Notes: generated by a model not told the origin, from the sequence alone. Counted from the first letter of the stretch, positions 1-8,545 are shown. The stretch: DNA of 64,000 nucleotides from JAFMDF01 sp965222705 (GCA_965222705.1 CBDCUO010000027.1:1-64000), one strand, 5' to 3'. Numbers and translations: made by a program.

Positions 1-1
1 C

Positions 2-1941
2 GTCGCAGTCCTCTCTAATTATGGATTGCTCGCCTACGATTTTTGAAGGAAGTATTCGAAGAAATGCAATCGTCGCAGTCCTCTCTAATTATGGATTGCT
101 CGCCTACAAGCAAGCTTTACAAGAGCCGGAAGGCGACGACCTTGTCGCAGTCCTCTCTAATTATGGATTGCTCGCCTACACAGGACGAGGACTACGATGA
201 CGATTACGAATGATGTCGCAGTCCTCTCTAATTATGGATTGCTCGCCTACTGTGTGTCCTGATTCTTCCATGGTTTTTTCAGGATTGTCGCAGTCCTCTC
301 TAATTATGGATTGCTCGCCTACTTTCAGCTTTAAAAGCATTTCTTACTATCGCTCTGTCGCAGTCCTCTCTAATTATGGATTGCTCGCCTACCAGGTAAC
401 TTCCCGTATCTAATTTATGATGTGGACGTCGCAGTCCTCTCTAATTATGGATTGCTCGCCTACATAGCATTCTGGTTGCTAACTATTTACTCGTTACGTC
501 GCAGTCCTCTCTAATTATGGATTGCTCGCCTACGCTGTACGCTATATATTCCAAAGATGATATATAGAGTCGCAGTCCTCTCTAATTATGGATTGCTCGC
601 CTACCGGAACACCAGACACTAACGCCAGCGCACCTCTCGTCGCAGTCCTCTCTAATTATGGATTGCTCGCCTACTGAACGATTTGGCTCTGGCAGAATCT
701 ACTTCGAACGGTCGCAGTCCTCTCTAATTATGGATTGCTCGCCTACGTTTGAGCACCTTGAAAGCTTAGGCTTAGAGGGTCGCAGTCCTCTCTAATTATG
801 GATTGCTCGCCTACAGAGCATTAAAAACTGTAATTTATGGCTATAAAAGGTCGCAGTCCTCTCTAATTATGGATTGCTCGCCTACGGCCCAGCAGTCCTC
901 ACCTTAGATGTGGATTTTGGTCGCAGTCCTCTCTAATTATGGATTGCTCGCCTACTACTGAACAGCTTATTATTCCTAATCAGTTTAATTGTCGCAGTCC
1001 TCTCTAATTATGGATTGCTCGCCTACATGGTATCATGTGTTTGGTAAAAAATTGTTAAATTGTCGCAGTCCTCTCTAATTATGGATTGCTCGCCTACCTA
1101 GTTTTGAAGTTATTCAGGCTGACACGAATATGTCGCAGTCCTCTCTAATTATGGATTGCTCGCCTACAATGCTTGGAAATATTGTCTCGGGAGAAAGTCT
1201 TCGTCGCAGTCCTCTCTAATTATGGATTGCTCGCCTACTTAAAACTCGTTGTCTTAACGAGTACAATCAATTTGTCGCAGTCCTCTCTAATTATGGATTG
1301 CTCGCCTACTAACAGGGGTTACAATGCCGTTTTTAGGACAGCTGTCGCAGTCCTCTCTAATTATGGATTGCTCGCCTACGGTAGTGGCTCCATTTACTTG
1401 GAAAGATTGGATGGTCGCAGTCCTCTCTAATTATGGATTGCTCGCCTACACGAATGGGAAGATTTAATTAATGGCTTTGATGCGTCGCAGTCCTCTCTAA
1501 TTATGGATTGCTCGCCTACATTTTATTGGCGTGCGGTTTTTGGATGCTATATTTGTCGCAGTCCTCTCTAATTATGGATTGCTCGCCTACATACTTCAAT
1601 GCATAAATATCGATTCAACGCATTGGTCGCAGTCCTCTCTAATTATGGATTGCTCGCCTACCTCAGATGTAGAAATTCTATTGATACGGCACATCGTCGC
1701 AGTCCTCTCTAATTATGGATTGCTCGCCTACTAAGTATTTTTACTCTGATTTTAAAAGTACTAAGAGTCGCAGTCCTCTCTAATTATGGATTGCTCGCCT
1801 ACTGTGAGACTTATCTGGAAGAATTTATTGCTATCGTCGCAGTCCTCTCTAATTATGGATTGCTCGCCTACACCTGTTACTTTTAAACGGAAGGCAGTTT
1901 GATATGTCGCAGTCCTCTCTAATTATGGATTGCTCGCCTAC
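2..1941. CRISPR. CRISPR array, 28 repeats and 27 complete spacers, open at left edge
   Basis: The 36-bp repeat begins GTCGCAGTCCTCTC and ends GCTCGCCTAC on the plus strand. Copies start at 2, 72, 144, 215, 287 and so on to 1906. I read all 28 as identical, with no degenerate terminal copy, so the array probably continues beyond base 1. Spacers are 32-36 bp and mutually unrelated by eye. All cas genes are on the minus strand and the AT-rich flank with leader character is on the right, so transcription is inferred to run leftwards. The crRNA handle would then be the repeat end ACTGCGAC. The orientation is inference; the array itself is certain. Confidence 0.98.
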
Positions 1942-2232
1942 CCTTTTAAATGCTAATATATTGAAAGTCAGACAATTGAAGTGCATTTTTTGTCATAAAA
2001 TTGTCAGAAACCTTATAGTAAGGATTTAACAATATAAATAACAATATGATTTCATTGTCACGAATTTTCTGTTTTTTGCCAATATATGTATTTTTTATCA
2101 AAATAAAAACTTGGTTTTCAATCATTTACGCTATAACAATCGCTTCTGAGACTTATTAAGAATTTAACAAATTGATGCTTTTTTTGCCAGTGCCTATTTT
2201 TATATATGTAGTGGGCTGGTATTTAAGTTTTT
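1942..2232 (-). promoter_or_regulatory. Putative CRISPR leader
   Basis: This very AT-rich, gene-free stretch lies between the last repeat and the cas2 end. Near the repeat it carries an inverted repeat, GACAATT at about 1970 and AATTGTC at about 2000. Leaders sit at the end where new spacers enter and contain the array promoter, and the position next to the adaptation genes fits that. I could not find a clear TAnnTTTG box on the minus strand, so the promoter itself is not located. Confidence 0.55.
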
Positions 2233-2273
2233 ACAGTGGGCAATTTAGTAAAAAATGATTATGACTGCCCTGT
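2233..2273 (-). terminator. Hairpin directly after cas2
   Basis: ACAGTGGGCA and TGCCCTGT can pair with one bulged base, around an AT-rich loop, immediately downstream of the cas2 stop codon. It lacks a clean U-tract, so it is only a candidate terminator or mRNA 3'-end structure separating the cas operon from the leader. Confidence 0.4.
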
Positions 2274-2274
2274 T

Positions 2275-2577
2275 CTAAAGTATCAGCGTTGTTTTTTCTC
2301 CGGATAGTTCTGATTTGTCCAGGTCATTTTTGCCGCAAATTCGCATGCTTTGGATGGCTTGAATGGAAACGGAAATGATGATTAAGCTATCATTGGGGTC
2401 GTTCCTTTTTTTCAAGCTATCAGCCAGCTTTTTTTCCAAGTCTTTTAGAGCGCTATCCATTATGGAGCCTAAATATACGGATTTATTAATTCTGTCCAAG
2501 CCATAGGAGATAATCATTTTACCTACTTTAGAGCGCAGATTGTTATTAGTGATGTCATAACAAATGAGATGTGGCAT
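2275..2577 (-). CDS. cas2: CRISPR-associated Cas2
   Basis: This 100-residue protein has the Cas2 ferredoxin-like signature: a first strand ending in Tyr7-Asp8 (CYDITNNN), a helix with RSKVGKMIISYGLDRIN, and the second strand SVYLGSI. Asp8 is the conserved metal-site residue of the family. Cas2 is the structural dimer that bridges two Cas1 dimers in the spacer-integration complex. It is the last gene of the minus-strand adaptation cluster and ends about 330 bp from the array. A DUF1016-type nuclease gene separates it from cas1, which is unusual because cas1 and cas2 are normally adjacent. Confidence 0.93.
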   Translation of the reverse strand: MPHLICYDITNNNLRSKVGKMIISYGLDRINKSVYLGSIMDSALKDLEKKLADSLKKRNDPNDSLIIISVSIQAIQSMRICGKNDLDKSELSGEKTTLIL

Positions 2578-2636
2578 ATTTTTATGATTTGATTGATGCT
2601 TGACCGAATGAGGTTGACGGGAGATTGTCGAACGGT

Positions 2637-3629
2637 TTATTCTTTTGCTCGTTTTTTGAATAGGGCGGCTTCCCAGGATTTTCTTTTTTGTTTATCCAGT
2701 AGCGTTTGTACAGCAAGGGGTTCTATGGCGTATTCAAAAGCCATCAGGCGGGCATCGTCCTTCAGGGAGGAGTAATGCAGGAGGCTTAGGTCTATTTTGG
2801 GGCAAAGGATAATGCCTATGCAGGGGGCTTTATCGGGTAGGGGACAGCTTTCATTGAATAAACGCCGATAAGTATCCATTTGGCCGATGTGCTCATGGTT
2901 TAGCGGGACTACTTTTAAATCTATTAGTACAAAACAGTCCAGTATATAATTATAGAAAAGTAGGTCCACAAAAAGTCGCTTTCCGTTTGGAGTAATTAGT
3001 CGTTTTTGACGGGAAACAAAGGCAAATCCTTTTCCCAGCTCTGTCAGAAAGTGTTGTAGTTGGTCAATCAATGCTGTTTCCAGGTCTTTTTCTGGTATGT
3101 TTTGCCCGACGAATTGTTGTAAAAAGCCGAACTGGAAGTAGTTTTTGAGTTGCGCTTGTTTGGCAAAATGAGCTTTGCCAGGTGTTGTAGCTAAAAGGCG
3201 ATAAAATTGTTGGTTGGCAATGGCATTTTTTAATTCTACCAGGGTCCATCTTTCCGTTATTGCTTCCCGATGATAGTAGTTTCTGACCCCTTCTTCTCTT
3301 AGCTGGATCAATTGTAAATAGTGGCTCCAGGAAAGCAAGGGGGATAGTTGATTCAAGTCGGGAAAGAATGTGTGTAATAGGCTCATTTCCAGCAACTTAA
3401 TAGCGGAAGGTAAAGCAGCGTGTTTTTTGATAAGTGCTTTTAAAGCAATTTTTAAAGCGGTCAAATCTGCCATTATGTTACTAAAGTGGGTACAGAGGTG
3501 CTTTCCTATTTTCCAATAACACTCTAGTCGATAATAGGGGATGGATTGGTAGTCGGGGGCTTTGCTTTGTCGGTAGTATTGATTTATTTTTTCTACTAAA
3601 GTTTTTTCGTCCAGATTGGGAGCAGTCAT
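2637..3629 (-). CDS. DUF1016/YhcG-type PD-(D/E)XK nuclease within the adaptation module
   Basis: The 330-residue protein has the two-part architecture of the YhcG family: an N-terminal helical region (about 1-175) and a C-terminal PD-(D/E)XK nuclease domain (about 190-310). Visible catalytic-type residues are Asp222 in FVDLLFYN and Asp237-x-Lys239 in LIDLKV, followed by Gln250 in GQMDTY and the strand IGIILCP. Family members are predicted DNA nucleases often linked to mobile or defence loci. Here it lies between cas2 (59 bp downstream) and cas1 (73 bp upstream) on the same strand. Cas4, the usual prespacer-trimming nuclease, has the same superfamily fold and is not seen in this window. A role in prespacer processing is therefore plausible, but it is inference. 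Confidence 0.85.
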   Translation of the reverse strand: MTAPNLDEKTLVEKINQYYRQSKAPDYQSIPYYRLECYWKIGKHLCTHFSNIMADLTALKIALKALIKKHAALPSAIKLLEMSLLHTFFPDLNQLSPLLSWSHYLQLIQLREEGVRNYYHREAITERWTLVELKNAIANQQFYRLLATTPGKAHFAKQAQLKNYFQFGFLQQFVGQNIPEKDLETALIDQLQHFLTELGKGFAFVSRQKRLITPNGKRLFVDLLFYNYILDCFVLIDLKVVPLNHEHIGQMDTYRRLFNESCPLPDKAPCIGIILCPKIDLSLLHYSSLKDDARLMAFEYAIEPLAVQTLLDKQKRKSWEAALFKKRAKE

Positions 3630-3702
3630 ATATTTTTTTTTTTGGTTAAAAAAACTGCTCCGGTTTTATTTATGTTGCATTCGTGGACTTTAGTACATTG
3701 CC

Positions 3703-4689
3703 CTAACGATCCTCCATTGTTGTGCGGATGCGGTGGGCTAATCTTCCTGCCAGATAGTAAATGTGGTTTTTAACAGAAGATTCTCGATTGAGCCATTTTC
3801 TTTCTTTGCGTAATAATTGATTAAATAGGGGGATAATAAATGCTTTTCCTTTTTTATTTAAAAAAATACCGTGTTGATTTTTGTTAAAAAATTGTTTTTG
3901 CAATTGGTCATCCAAGCATGCTTCGATGAGCATTCGGTCAATCCAGGGACGGAAGGCTTCGATTAGGTCAAAAGACAAAGTAGGTTTGGCATATTCATCT
4001 GCGTGCAAAATGCCGAGTTGGGGGTCTAGTCCAACGGCAAAGATACTGCTTTCGATGACGGTATAGAGCATTCCATAGCCATAGTTGATGGCTGCATTAA
4101 ATAGGTCTTCGGCTGGGCGGCGGCTTCTTTTTTGGAAGCGATATTTTCTGGGCAAGGTGTTGCCGACTGTCTGCCAATAAATTCGGGCGATTGTACCTTC
4201 TGTCCCCATGATGGCATTGCGCACTTCTTCGACCAATCGGCCACGATATTGCTCAAAGGATTTATTGTGTTTTTTGATAGCTTGGATCGCCTGTCCCAAT
4301 ACGCTGGTATAAGTGGGCTGGCGCATTTGGAGGTATTGGAGGTTTCGGATTTGGTTTTCCGTTTTTAACCAAAACAAGTCTATTAGCCAGGTGGTCGCCT
4401 CTGGCGTTTCTGAAAATTTTATCTGCTGGCGGCGCAGGGTGGCGATACTTTGGAAATGAGGGCTCCATATGCGTCCGACTATTTTTCCAAAGCGATTGAA
4501 AAACAAAATCGGAATTTGCTGCTTGATTGCCAAATTGATGGCATCCGTTTGAATTTGAACATTGGCGATAATGGCAATACTGGTCAATTTTCCAGGTCCA
4601 ATAATGCGCTCACCGCCTTCACTGATTATTTGAAAAGCATTATTTTTATTGGCAATTTTAATGCCTTTAGAATCGAGAACTAGTTGCAT
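3703..4689 (-). CDS. cas1: CRISPR-associated endonuclease/integrase Cas1
   Basis: The 328-residue length is normal for Cas1. The N-terminal beta-rich domain (about 1-85) starts MQLVLDSKGIKI and includes ILFFNRFGKIVGR. The C-terminal helical catalytic domain holds the metal triad Glu164 (MGTEGTIAR), His229 (GILHADEY) and Glu244 (FDLIEAFRP). Cas1 performs the two transesterifications that insert new spacers at the leader-repeat junction, in complex with Cas2. The reverse transcriptase gene ends 45 bp upstream on the same strand, so RT, cas1, nuclease and cas2 probably form one transcript. The protein is a plain Cas1, not an RT-Cas1 fusion. Confidence 0.96.
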   Translation of the reverse strand: MQLVLDSKGIKIANKNNAFQIISEGGERIIGPGKLTSIAIIANVQIQTDAINLAIKQQIPILFFNRFGKIVGRIWSPHFQSIATLRRQQIKFSETPEATTWLIDLFWLKTENQIRNLQYLQMRQPTYTSVLGQAIQAIKKHNKSFEQYRGRLVEEVRNAIMGTEGTIARIYWQTVGNTLPRKYRFQKRSRRPAEDLFNAAINYGYGMLYTVIESSIFAVGLDPQLGILHADEYAKPTLSFDLIEAFRPWIDRMLIEACLDDQLQKQFFNKNQHGIFLNKKGKAFIIPLFNQLLRKERKWLNRESSVKNHIYYLAGRLAHRIRTTMEDR

Positions 4690-4734
4690 GCTATACTTTA
4701 TTATGGTTCAATGGCTGATTTGGATCAAAGGCAC

Positions 4735-5802
4735 TTAAATATTATAGGGAAAGCCTCGCCAATTTATGGCTCCAAACTCTGTTTCGGGAGGATGAATGGC
4801 TTTATAATAGGCATCTTTGAGGGCGAGATAAGCGTCGTTTCTTCGCTTTAACACAAAGCCGGCAAAGTTGAGCCGTCCTCTTATTTGTCGCTTGTATTGT
4901 TCGACCCATCTGGTGGAAAAATGCCCTTGTTCATTTTGGGAGTGCATCACGCCTCTTAGTCGTTGGATCTCTTCTTTTAGCTTTGGCAAATATTCCGGCT
5001 CCAGGGTTACTTTATCGGTGACTAATAAGCCCGTAATGATCTTTGGGTCTTGGGGTCCATAGAATTTCAGTTTTCTTTCATTGATTTTGAACCCATGCTG
5101 TTCGATGATTCCTTTTAATACATTGAATGCCTGGGCATCTGCCTTTTTATCAGACGAAAAGGTCATATCATCGGCATATCGGGTATAGATGAGGTTCATT
5201 CTTTTCGCAAAGGCGGTCAATTCTGCGTCCATTTCTCGACAGGCAAAATTGGATAAGACTGGAGAAGTAGGTGTCCCCATTGGCAAGCGATTTTGATAAG
5301 TGGTCAGCCCGCCCAGTATCGTAGGTATATCCCTCTTGAAGTGAAAAGGAGGGCCAGAAAAAATGGCAATAACTCGTTTAGTGCTTACGGAATGAAAGAA
5401 GTCCTTCAAGTCAATATTGACCATGAATGGTTTGCCGATGTGTTTTTTGGCATTGGTGACGACATTGCGTCGGTCCTCTTCATTGCGTACTCCGACGATA
5501 AATCCATAAGCTGCGTTGGATTTTTCGAAGTAATAAGTGCTTTGTAGATAATTGCTTAAGATGGACTGTAGTTTTTTGAGTTCGGCGAAGGGCGTTTCAA
5601 TGATTCTTTCTCCTCCACCTTTTTTAGGGATAGAGAAGGTGCGATATCTTGGCTTTTGTGCCATCATCAGCATTTTGCGCTTTTCCGTTTTTAACAAGTA
5701 GGCAAGGGCACTGATGCTATTGATGTTACAAAAGACGGTTTTTTGATGAAGATGCCGCTGGCGACTGAGTTTTGGTTTTGATTTTTTCAATGGATAAGTC
5801 AT
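4735..5802 (-). CDS. CRISPR-linked, retron-like reverse transcriptase
   Basis: The 355-residue protein carries the RT palm in order: GGGERIIETP (RT1), NAAYGF at 96-101, NAKKH at 117-121, first catalytic Asp131 in VNIDLKDFF, LPMGTPTSPVLSN (RT4), YADD at 209-212 and TGLL at 257-260. NAxxH and a (V/I)TG box are hallmarks of retron-type RTs rather than of the group-II-intron-like RTs usual in RT-Cas1 fusions. There is no maturase X or Cas6 domain. It is the first gene of the adaptation cluster, so the likely role is acquisition of spacers from RNA; a retron-like function with its own ncRNA is the alternative. The ATG at 5802 is used; Met44 is another possible start. Confidence 0.92.
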   Translation of the reverse strand: MTYPLKKSKPKLSRQRHLHQKTVFCNINSISALAYLLKTEKRKMLMMAQKPRYRTFSIPKKGGGERIIETPFAELKKLQSILSNYLQSTYYFEKSNAAYGFIVGVRNEEDRRNVVTNAKKHIGKPFMVNIDLKDFFHSVSTKRVIAIFSGPPFHFKRDIPTILGGLTTYQNRLPMGTPTSPVLSNFACREMDAELTAFAKRMNLIYTRYADDMTFSSDKKADAQAFNVLKGIIEQHGFKINERKLKFYGPQDPKIITGLLVTDKVTLEPEYLPKLKEEIQRLRGVMHSQNEQGHFSTRWVEQYKRQIRGRLNFAGFVLKRRNDAYLALKDAYYKAIHPPETEFGAINWRGFPYNI

Positions 5803-5814
5803 TTAGGCATGAAA

Positions 5815-5970
5815 AAATAGGGAATGATTAGCATAATCAAGTCATTTATTTTACAGTGCGTAAAATCTTCAAAACCTGATTATACCACATTCCCTAAAAA
5901 GCTGTCTGAGCGTCCAGCCCTCCATTGGAAATCCAACTCCATGACTCAAAAGAATGGAAGGGGCTGAATG
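5815..5970 (-). other. Two stem-loops upstream of the RT: candidate structured RNA
   Basis: Two imperfect hairpins lie between the sigma-like gene and the RT. One pairs TAGGGAATG (5818-5826) with CATTCCCTA (5888-5896), with a further inner pairing of ATAATCAAG and CTGATTAT. The other pairs CAGCCC/TCCATT (5915-5926) with AATGGA/GGGCTG (5953-5966) around a 26-nt loop, with a 2-nt bulge. A retron-type RT is normally encoded just downstream of its msr-msd template RNA, so a structured RNA here would fit. No a1/a2 pair or priming G was identified. An mRNA leader or a terminator of the upstream gene is also possible. Confidence 0.35.
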
Positions 5971-6037
5971 CAAGATTTAGCAAATTTAATGTGTAGTCTT
6001 TTTCTTTAGTAGTAAATTCGTTTCTCACAGTTTTCCT

Positions 6038-6577
6038 TCATCGGTCCAAATGGCTAGCCAATGTTTTTTTGATCCGATGAATTTTTACGCCAACAGTACT
6101 AATGTTTAACTTCAGTCGCTTCTGTATTTCCTTGTAAGAATAACCCTGTAAATACATTTTAAATAGCCGACAACTCTCTTCCGGCAATAGCAAGTTTAGT
6201 TGGTCGGTAAATTGCTCGAAGAATAGATCATTTGTCAGATAGTGGATGTTAAAATTTATCCGAACACCTAGTGCATAAGCTTCTTCAATACGCCTGATGC
6301 TTTTCTGCTTACGGTGAAAATCGAACAAATCGAACTTGATCACTCCGTACAAATACCGAATCCCTTTCTCAAAGTATCCCCTGATAATGGGGCGATGGTT
6401 TCTCAAGACATTGAGGTAAAATTCCTGCATCAAATCGTCCGCCTGGGAAATGTCAATGCCAAACCTTTTGCACAATCCGGTTGCGTAAAGATATAGAGCA
6501 TGGTGGCAGTTTTGATACAGGAAGTGGACCGTTGCGTCTCTATCCTCTTCATCAATAAAATGCGCAGAACCCTCCAT
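6038..6577 (-). CDS. ECF/sigma-70-family RNA polymerase sigma factor-like protein
   Basis: The 179-residue protein has the two-domain layout of small sigma factors. Region 2 is recognisable around ADDLMQEFYLNVL and the following GIRYLYGVIKFDLFDFHRKQKS. Region 4 is a helix-turn-helix around YLQGYSYKEIQKRLKLNISTVGVKIHRIKKTLASHL. It would direct RNA polymerase to a specific promoter set. It lies 235 bp upstream of the RT on the same strand, so it may share or control transcription of the adaptation genes. No anti-sigma gene is adjacent. The family call is firm; the CRISPR link rests only on position. Confidence 0.8.
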   Translation of the reverse strand: MEGSAHFIDEEDRDATVHFLYQNCHHALYLYATGLCKRFGIDISQADDLMQEFYLNVLRNHRPIIRGYFEKGIRYLYGVIKFDLFDFHRKQKSIRRIEEAYALGVRINFNIHYLTNDLFFEQFTDQLNLLLPEESCRLFKMYLQGYSYKEIQKRLKLNISTVGVKIHRIKKTLASHLDR

Positions 6578-6877
6578 TTCAATGGTAGAAAATTTTAGCC
6601 GCTTTAAATATTTTTTACAAGTAGTCGTCTCCCCTCTGAATACTGCAAAAAATATTAAAAGTGTAAGTTAAAAAATTGGAGTTGGTAAGACCGTTTTTCA
6701 ACATACATGACGGCTTAGAACCTTTTAAACTTTCATCCTAACAGTTGGAAAAGTGCTAGTTTTTTACATTTCTGTATTTTTAGTACTTTGTAACACTTGA
6801 TCCGACAAAAAATAAAAGTTGTAATTAGTTCTACTTTGGCACTCTAGAAATAATGATTGTTTTAAGTGTAATTAGCT

Positions 6878-6950
6878 CCTAGTTTTGGTGGCGGCTGCCT
6901 GTTAAAAACTGCGGAGCGGTTGTTTTTAACTAGAATTTTGTTCTTTTTTT
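6878..6950. repeat. Dispersed repeat modules, inverted copy at 12904-13018
   Basis: Two short modules stand side by side. Module A contains TTTTGGTGGCGGCTGCCTG. Module B contains GCGGAGCGGTTGTTTT, then AACTAGAATTTTGTTC and a T-run. Diverged copies of both occur in inverse orientation and swapped order at 12904-13018. The pair brackets the insertion-sequence-rich centre of the CRISPR locus, which suggests past rearrangement. Confidence 0.55.
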
Positions 6951-7073
6951 TCAATTGTTGATTCTAATTAAGTCGTACTAAGTAGAATCTAAAAAAGTCG
7001 TGCTAACTTTTTTGATCAAAAAAGTTAGGTTAAATTAACTCAAAAGAGAGTTAATCATCTTGAAATACTGTTT

Positions 7074-7271
7074 ATGACTACGGAAGAACAAAGAATACAA
7101 ATGATTGAGCTTTCCAACCAAGGCTTAACGGCTCCTCAAGTTGCAGAAAAGCTGAACTGTTCTGTGTGGACGGTTAGGAAGTGGAAACAACGCTTTAAAA
7201 AAAAGCGAGCCTACATTCTGAAATGGGGCGACCAGTTACTGGATGCTTATCTAGTTTCTCAACCATGGTAA
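7074..7271 (+). CDS. IS481-like transposase, frame A (helix-turn-helix)
   Basis: This 65-residue frame holds an HTH domain (IQMIELSNQGLTAPQVAEKLNCSVWTVRKWKQRFKK) for end recognition. An A8 run at 7197-7204 (AAAAAAAAG) is a classic -1 slippery site. Slipping there joins the frame without a stop to frame B, reading KASLHSEMGRPVTG across the junction. The productive transposase is therefore probably an A-B frameshift fusion. The second copy has the same arrangement, which argues against a sequencing error. Confidence 0.8.
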   Translation: MTTEEQRIQMIELSNQGLTAPQVAEKLNCSVWTVRKWKQRFKKKRAYILKWGDQLLDAYLVSQPW

Positions 7272-8374
7272 AAGAACAAATTCTTTACTTAAGGAATGTT
7301 CATCCTGGTTGGGGACCTGGTACTATTTGGGAAGAATTAAAGCTTGATAAAAGGTTTGAAAATCACAAAATTCCAAAACCCAGTTCAATAGCCTTATTTC
7401 TAAAAAGTAAAGGTTTAACCAAGAAGTACGATAAACATGTGCCCATCCCTAATACGGAGTTACAAAGTGCTCAACATGCTCATCATATTTGGCAAATTGA
7501 CGGGCAAGGAGCATTTCCTATAGAAGGGATAGGAAGAATACATCTAATCAATATAAAAGATGTATTCTCTAGAACGTACTGTGGGTCTATTCCAAACGCT
7601 GCTGGACTTCGTAGTGGATCACCTTCTGGAACGCATTATCAGCATGCTCTTAGAGCAGCTTTTTGTGAATTCGGTCTGCCCAAACGAATACAATGCGATC
7701 ATGCTAGTGTATTCTATGAAAACAAAGGAAAGTCTCCTTATCCAACTCGATTTCATTTATGGCTGATTAGTTTAGGTATCCCACTTACTTTTAGTAGAAG
7801 TAATACGCCAACCGACCAGGGAGTGGTTGAACGAACTCATCAAACCATATTTAATCAAGCAGTGAAAGGAACTACTTTGGAGTCTATTATATCTCTGCAT
7901 TCTTATTGTAATGAAAGGCGTCAACTTCTAAATGAAGTGCTTCCTTGTTCAACCCTAGGTGGTATTGCCCCGCTAAAAGCTTTTCCAAATGCTAGATTTT
8001 CTGGTAAATCCTACTACCCTCAACTAGAAGCACAAATGATTGATTTGAAACGGATCTATCAATTTTTAGCTAAGGGAAAATGGTATCGAAAAGCAGGTAA
8101 AACAAAGACCATTCACTTAGGAGGTCAATGGTACTACCTTAAGGATGCACCAAAGCAGTCCGTCCTCCAAATTAGTTTTAATGAAGAAACTAAATTACTT
8201 GTCTTCCGCGATGTCAAAGAACAGATAATAGATCAACAACCTATAAAAGGAATTTCTAAAGAAATTTTGATGGGAAAAGACTTTTTTGAAGCTACTCTCC
8301 CACCTTTTCAATTGAAACTTCCTCTTACCTGGGAAGATCATTTGATTAGTACGACTTTTTTAGATTCTACTTAG
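7223..8374 (+). CDS. IS481-like transposase, frame B (DDE integrase core)
   Basis: This 383-residue frame contains the rve/DDE integrase core. The triad candidates are Asp in HHIWQIDGQGAF, Asp in RIQCDHASVFYE and Glu in DQGVVERTHQTIF. It starts with a second HTH-like segment (TMVKEQILYLRNVHPGWGPGTIWEEL) and ends with a beta-rich tail (WYYLKDAPKQSVLQISF). It is intact and stops 22 bp inside the right inverted repeat. Translation probably depends on the -1 frameshift from frame A, although the internal ATG at 7223 is also available. Confidence 0.88.
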   Translation: MGRPVTGCLSSFSTMVKEQILYLRNVHPGWGPGTIWEELKLDKRFENHKIPKPSSIALFLKSKGLTKKYDKHVPIPNTELQSAQHAHHIWQIDGQGAFPIEGIGRIHLINIKDVFSRTYCGSIPNAAGLRSGSPSGTHYQHALRAAFCEFGLPKRIQCDHASVFYENKGKSPYPTRFHLWLISLGIPLTFSRSNTPTDQGVVERTHQTIFNQAVKGTTLESIISLHSYCNERRQLLNEVLPCSTLGGIAPLKAFPNARFSGKSYYPQLEAQMIDLKRIYQFLAKGKWYRKAGKTKTIHLGGQWYYLKDAPKQSVLQISFNEETKLLVFRDVKEQIIDQQPIKGISKEILMGKDFFEATLPPFQLKLPLTWEDHLISTTFLDST

Positions 8375-8458
8375 TACGACTTAATTAGAATCAACACAAT
8401 GAAAAAAGAACAACATCTAGTTTTGTTTAAAGTGTCAAAGTAGAATTAGGAAGAAAGA

Positions 8459-8545
8459 AAATTACTGGATAATGGGAAATTACCCAGTAATATCGTTCCA
8501 TATTATCCAATAATTTTCCATTACAGGATAATTTTAGTTTCGAAA
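8459..8545. repeat. AT-rich palindrome cluster right of IS copy 1
   Basis: ATTACTGG and CCAGTAAT pair over a short loop, and TGGATAATGG recurs inverted as CCATATTATCCA a little further on. This is the flank left by the interrupted intergenic region between the 126-residue gene and the sigma-like gene. It may be the 3' transcription end of the former or part of a degraded palindromic repeat. Confidence 0.4.

Larger units (their letters stand above)
6956..8396 (+). mobile_element. IS481-like insertion sequence, copy 1 (complete, 1441 bp)
   Basis: The element is bounded by about 50-bp near-perfect inverted repeats starting TGTTGATTCTAATTAAG at the left, with the complement ending AATCAACA at 8396. 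The direct repeat CAAT flanks both ends, as a 4-bp target duplication. Inside the left end lie a perfect palindrome, ACTTTTTTGATC plus its complement (about 7010-7031), and a TTAACTC/GAGTTAA hairpin. Such structures can block read-through from outside. Two overlapping frames encode the transposase. TGT...ACA ends and the DDE/rve domain point to the IS481/IS3 superfamily. It lies between the sigma-like gene and the 126-residue gene. Confidence 0.92.

Noticed and set aside
210..1734. Open frames of 60-85 codons within the repeat array
   Set aside because: They consist of translated CRISPR repeats (VAVLSNYGLLAY, SQSSLIMDCSPT) and end at arbitrary spacers.
4735..5802. RT-Cas1 or Cas6-RT-Cas1 fusion
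   Set aside because: RT and cas1 are separate genes with 45 bp between stop and start, and no Cas6-like part is fused.
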